The notes under the pieces are model-generated. The model was not told where the DNA came from, searched no databases, and was given only the letters and a program-made list of their open reading frames with translations. Made by a program: the position numbers and the translations under genes. From NCBI RefSeq assembly GCF_015687155.1, contig NZ_JADPQF010000002.1, positions 1 through 64,000 on the forward strand: 64,000 nt of DNA. Direction: 5' to 3'. Each line of letters starts with the position of its first letter. Position 1 is the stretch's first letter. Below, piece after piece: positions 62,477-64,000 of the stretch. The stretch comes from Aliikangiella sp. G2MR2-5 (lineage in GTDB: Bacteria > Pseudomonadota > Gammaproteobacteria > Enterobacterales > Kangiellaceae).

Positions 62477-64000
62477 TTATTCACCGTGTCCGTACTTAAA
62501 TCCCAGATAAAATTCACGACCTTTCAATGGACCGTATATGTGGGCAACATCATAAACCGGTTCACCATTATCGCTCTGCCAGTAAAGAGTACTATCCAGA
62601 TCTTTAACTTGAGTAAAATCAAGCAGATTTTTGCCGCCAAGATAAACAGACATTGAGTCATTAACTTTGTAGGAAACTTTAAAATTGACCATAGAGAAAG
62701 CTTTGGCATTGGTCGACTTGAGAGCGGACAACTCCCCATCATCGACCAGGTTATTGCCGTTGGCATCATCAAATATGTTAAAGCGATCCTGATACCCATA
62801 ATCGGCAAGGTCCCTGGAACCTATCCAGGTTGTATCAAGTGTTGCTTTCCACCGTTCCTTTTCATACTTGATGCCCAGACGCGCGCGCTGCTCCAGAGGA
62901 ACAACCGCAAACGTTTGCTGGTAGTTGCGTTCATAATTGTAAAACTCCAGAGCTCCGTCGATACTCCACTCACTATCGATTTCATAACCGAATACCCAGT
63001 CAATAGTCGAAACGCTCATTGTATCCTCCGCATTAACAAGGTGAGGACGCTCGAAGTTTTCAAAATCAATAAAAGCCAGATTTTCAATCTCACTCACAGC
63101 AAGGGAAATTGTCGAGTTAAACTCCTCCCCTTCATAACTTAAGCCATAGCTAACGCTGAGCGATTTTTCGATATCGGTCACTGCAATTTCAAAACCGTCA
63201 TCGAGTATGCCGTGATCGGATTCAAAAAATGTTGCCGGCGTTCTGAATCCCTGCCCGATGGAAAGACGAGATGTCCAGTCGTTCCCATGGTCATAGCGCA
63301 TATGTAATCTAGGAGTCACCAGATTTTCGTCAATTTCATTTTCAACGGTTGTCTGTTCGATCCAGTCTGTTTGCAGATTATCAAAACGAACTGCAAGATT
63401 AAGCTCCAGCTTGTCGTTGACATACCAGGTGTCCTGAATATAAAAGCCCTGAGAATCAGTATCGAAACTGTCTCCGGTAATTTCGGGATCCTGCGCTTGC
63501 AATATTCGCAGCGCCTCAGACTGTGAGCGCATTTCTTCGCTTTTCTTGTCAATTCCGAAAGTCAGTAAATGATCGATGCCGAATGTCATAGTCCACTTGA
63601 AATCAAAGAAATCAATAATATCGGTATTGTTATAATCAAATCCTTCATAGAAAGAATCCTGACCGTGATCGACACGACTATAAGTTGCTTGCCAGTGGTT
63701 ATCGTCGTCAACTTCATGGATCCAGCGCAACATAATTTCTTCGCGATCCGATTGAATCATTTCTGCAGTTTCCCAGGGATTAGCAAGAAATTGCTCACGC
63801 ACATCACCATTTTCAAAAAAGTTGCCCCACGGCGTTGCAACATTAGCCTCTGAAGCAATTACCGTATCCCAGTTCTCTCCTGTTGGCCCACCGAAAACAT
63901 CCGACTCAAAATAGGAGTAGCGAGCCTGTAGGTTATTGTGAAAATTCATTTCATAATTGAGTTTCAGCATCAATGAAGTATTTTCCATCGCAGGATTTTC
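62477..64000 (-). CDS. TonB-dependent outer-membrane receptor, C-terminal part (runs off the window)
   Basis: The reading frame is open to the right edge, so only the last about 507 residues are seen; the plug domain and signal peptide lie outside. The barrel pattern is clear: GFYIQDTWYVNDKLELNLAVR, RLHMRYDHGNDWTSRLSIGQ, GFRTPATFFE and the C-terminal KGREFYLGFKYGHGE. GLSYEGEEFNST and VNFKVSYKVNDSMSVYLGGKN are typical barrel strands. It ends 3 nt before the thioredoxin-like gene. Substrate unknown. Confidence 0.88.
   Translation of the reverse strand, partial: ENPAMENTSLMLKLNYEMNFHNNLQARYSYFESDVFGGPTGENWDTVIASEANVATPWGNFFENGDVREQFLANPWETAEMIQSDREEIMLRWIHEVDDDNHWQATYSRVDHGQDSFYEGFDYNNTDIIDFFDFKWTMTFGIDHLLTFGIDKKSEEMRSQSEALRILQAQDPEITGDSFDTDSQGFYIQDTWYVNDKLELNLAVRFDNLQTDWIEQTTVENEIDENLVTPRLHMRYDHGNDWTSRLSIGQGFRTPATFFESDHGILDDGFEIAVTDIEKSLSVSYGLSYEGEEFNSTISLAVSEIENLAFIDFENFERPHLVNAEDTMSVSTIDWVFGYEIDSEWSIDGALEFYNYERNYQQTFAVVPLEQRARLGIKYEKERWKATLDTTWIGSRDLADYGYQDRFNIFDDANGNNLVDDGELSALKSTNAKAFSMVNFKVSYKVNDSMSVYLGGKNLLDFTQVKDLDSTLYWQSDNGEPVYDVAHIYGPLKGREFYLGFKYGHGE

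Noticed and set aside
1-64000. tRNA, rRNA, CRISPR arrays, insertion sequences or prophage
   Set aside because: No cloverleaf, direct-repeat array, transposase or integrase was recognised on reading the window.

Overview
The window reads as the chromosome of a marine-type gammaproteobacterium with moderate GC. The signs are the gene order glyA-nrdR-ribD-ribE-ribBA-ribH-nusB-thiL-pgpA, a divergent tyrS/mepM-anmK pair, an ErpA of clear gammaproteobacterial type, and Nap and Nar systems of the enterobacterial/Vibrio kind. A Kangiellaceae/Aliikangiella-like host is a guess. No tRNA, rRNA, CRISPR array or insertion sequence was found. The last gene runs off the right edge.

Region 1-23.1 kb is a nitrate-respiration island. 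It holds the periplasmic reductase operon napFDABC plus a 44-residue membrane protein, a fused PP2C phosphatase/Ser-Thr kinase, three NNP-family nitrate/nitrite transporters, a NarX-NarL two-component system, and the membrane reductase operon narK-narGHJI with a His-rich parvulin. FNR-like boxes lie upstream of napF, of the first narK and of the narK-narGHJI operon. NarL/NarP 7-2-7 inverted repeats lie upstream of napF and in the divergent narK intergenic region. These sites suggest control by the local NarX-NarL pair together with an FNR protein encoded elsewhere. No nitrite reductase is present in the window.

Region 23.3-26.9 kb carries the most unusual locus. Three minus-strand genes encode a SAM-dependent methyltransferase that closely matches the catalytic domain of borosin alpha-N-methyltransferases, a separate 97-residue protein that looks like its peptide substrate, and a TPR sensor histidine kinase starting 9 nt after the substrate gene. 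I read this as a split borosin RiPP operon with its own sensor kinase.

Region 26.9-41.1 kb is mostly housekeeping: tyrS, a murein endopeptidase, anmK, a pseudouridine synthase, erpA, a bactofilin, a ClC channel, hemJ, msrA, pyrB and hemL. Region 41.1-46.7 kb is accessory. It has a periplasmic solute-binding-like gene with no ordinary start codon after a terminator, a secreted astacin protease with EF-hand, LRR and PPC domains, an ECF sigma/anti-sigma pair, and a retropepsin-like protease at the end of the rib operon. Region 46.7-54.2 kb is the riboflavin/thiamine/NusB operon headed by glyA and nrdR. Region 54.5-64 kb holds a GAF histidine kinase, a degenerate M23 protein, a porin/phosphate-binding-like/chemoreceptor operon, an unknown secreted protein with duplicated C-terminal modules, and a TonB-dependent receptor with a thioredoxin-like partner.
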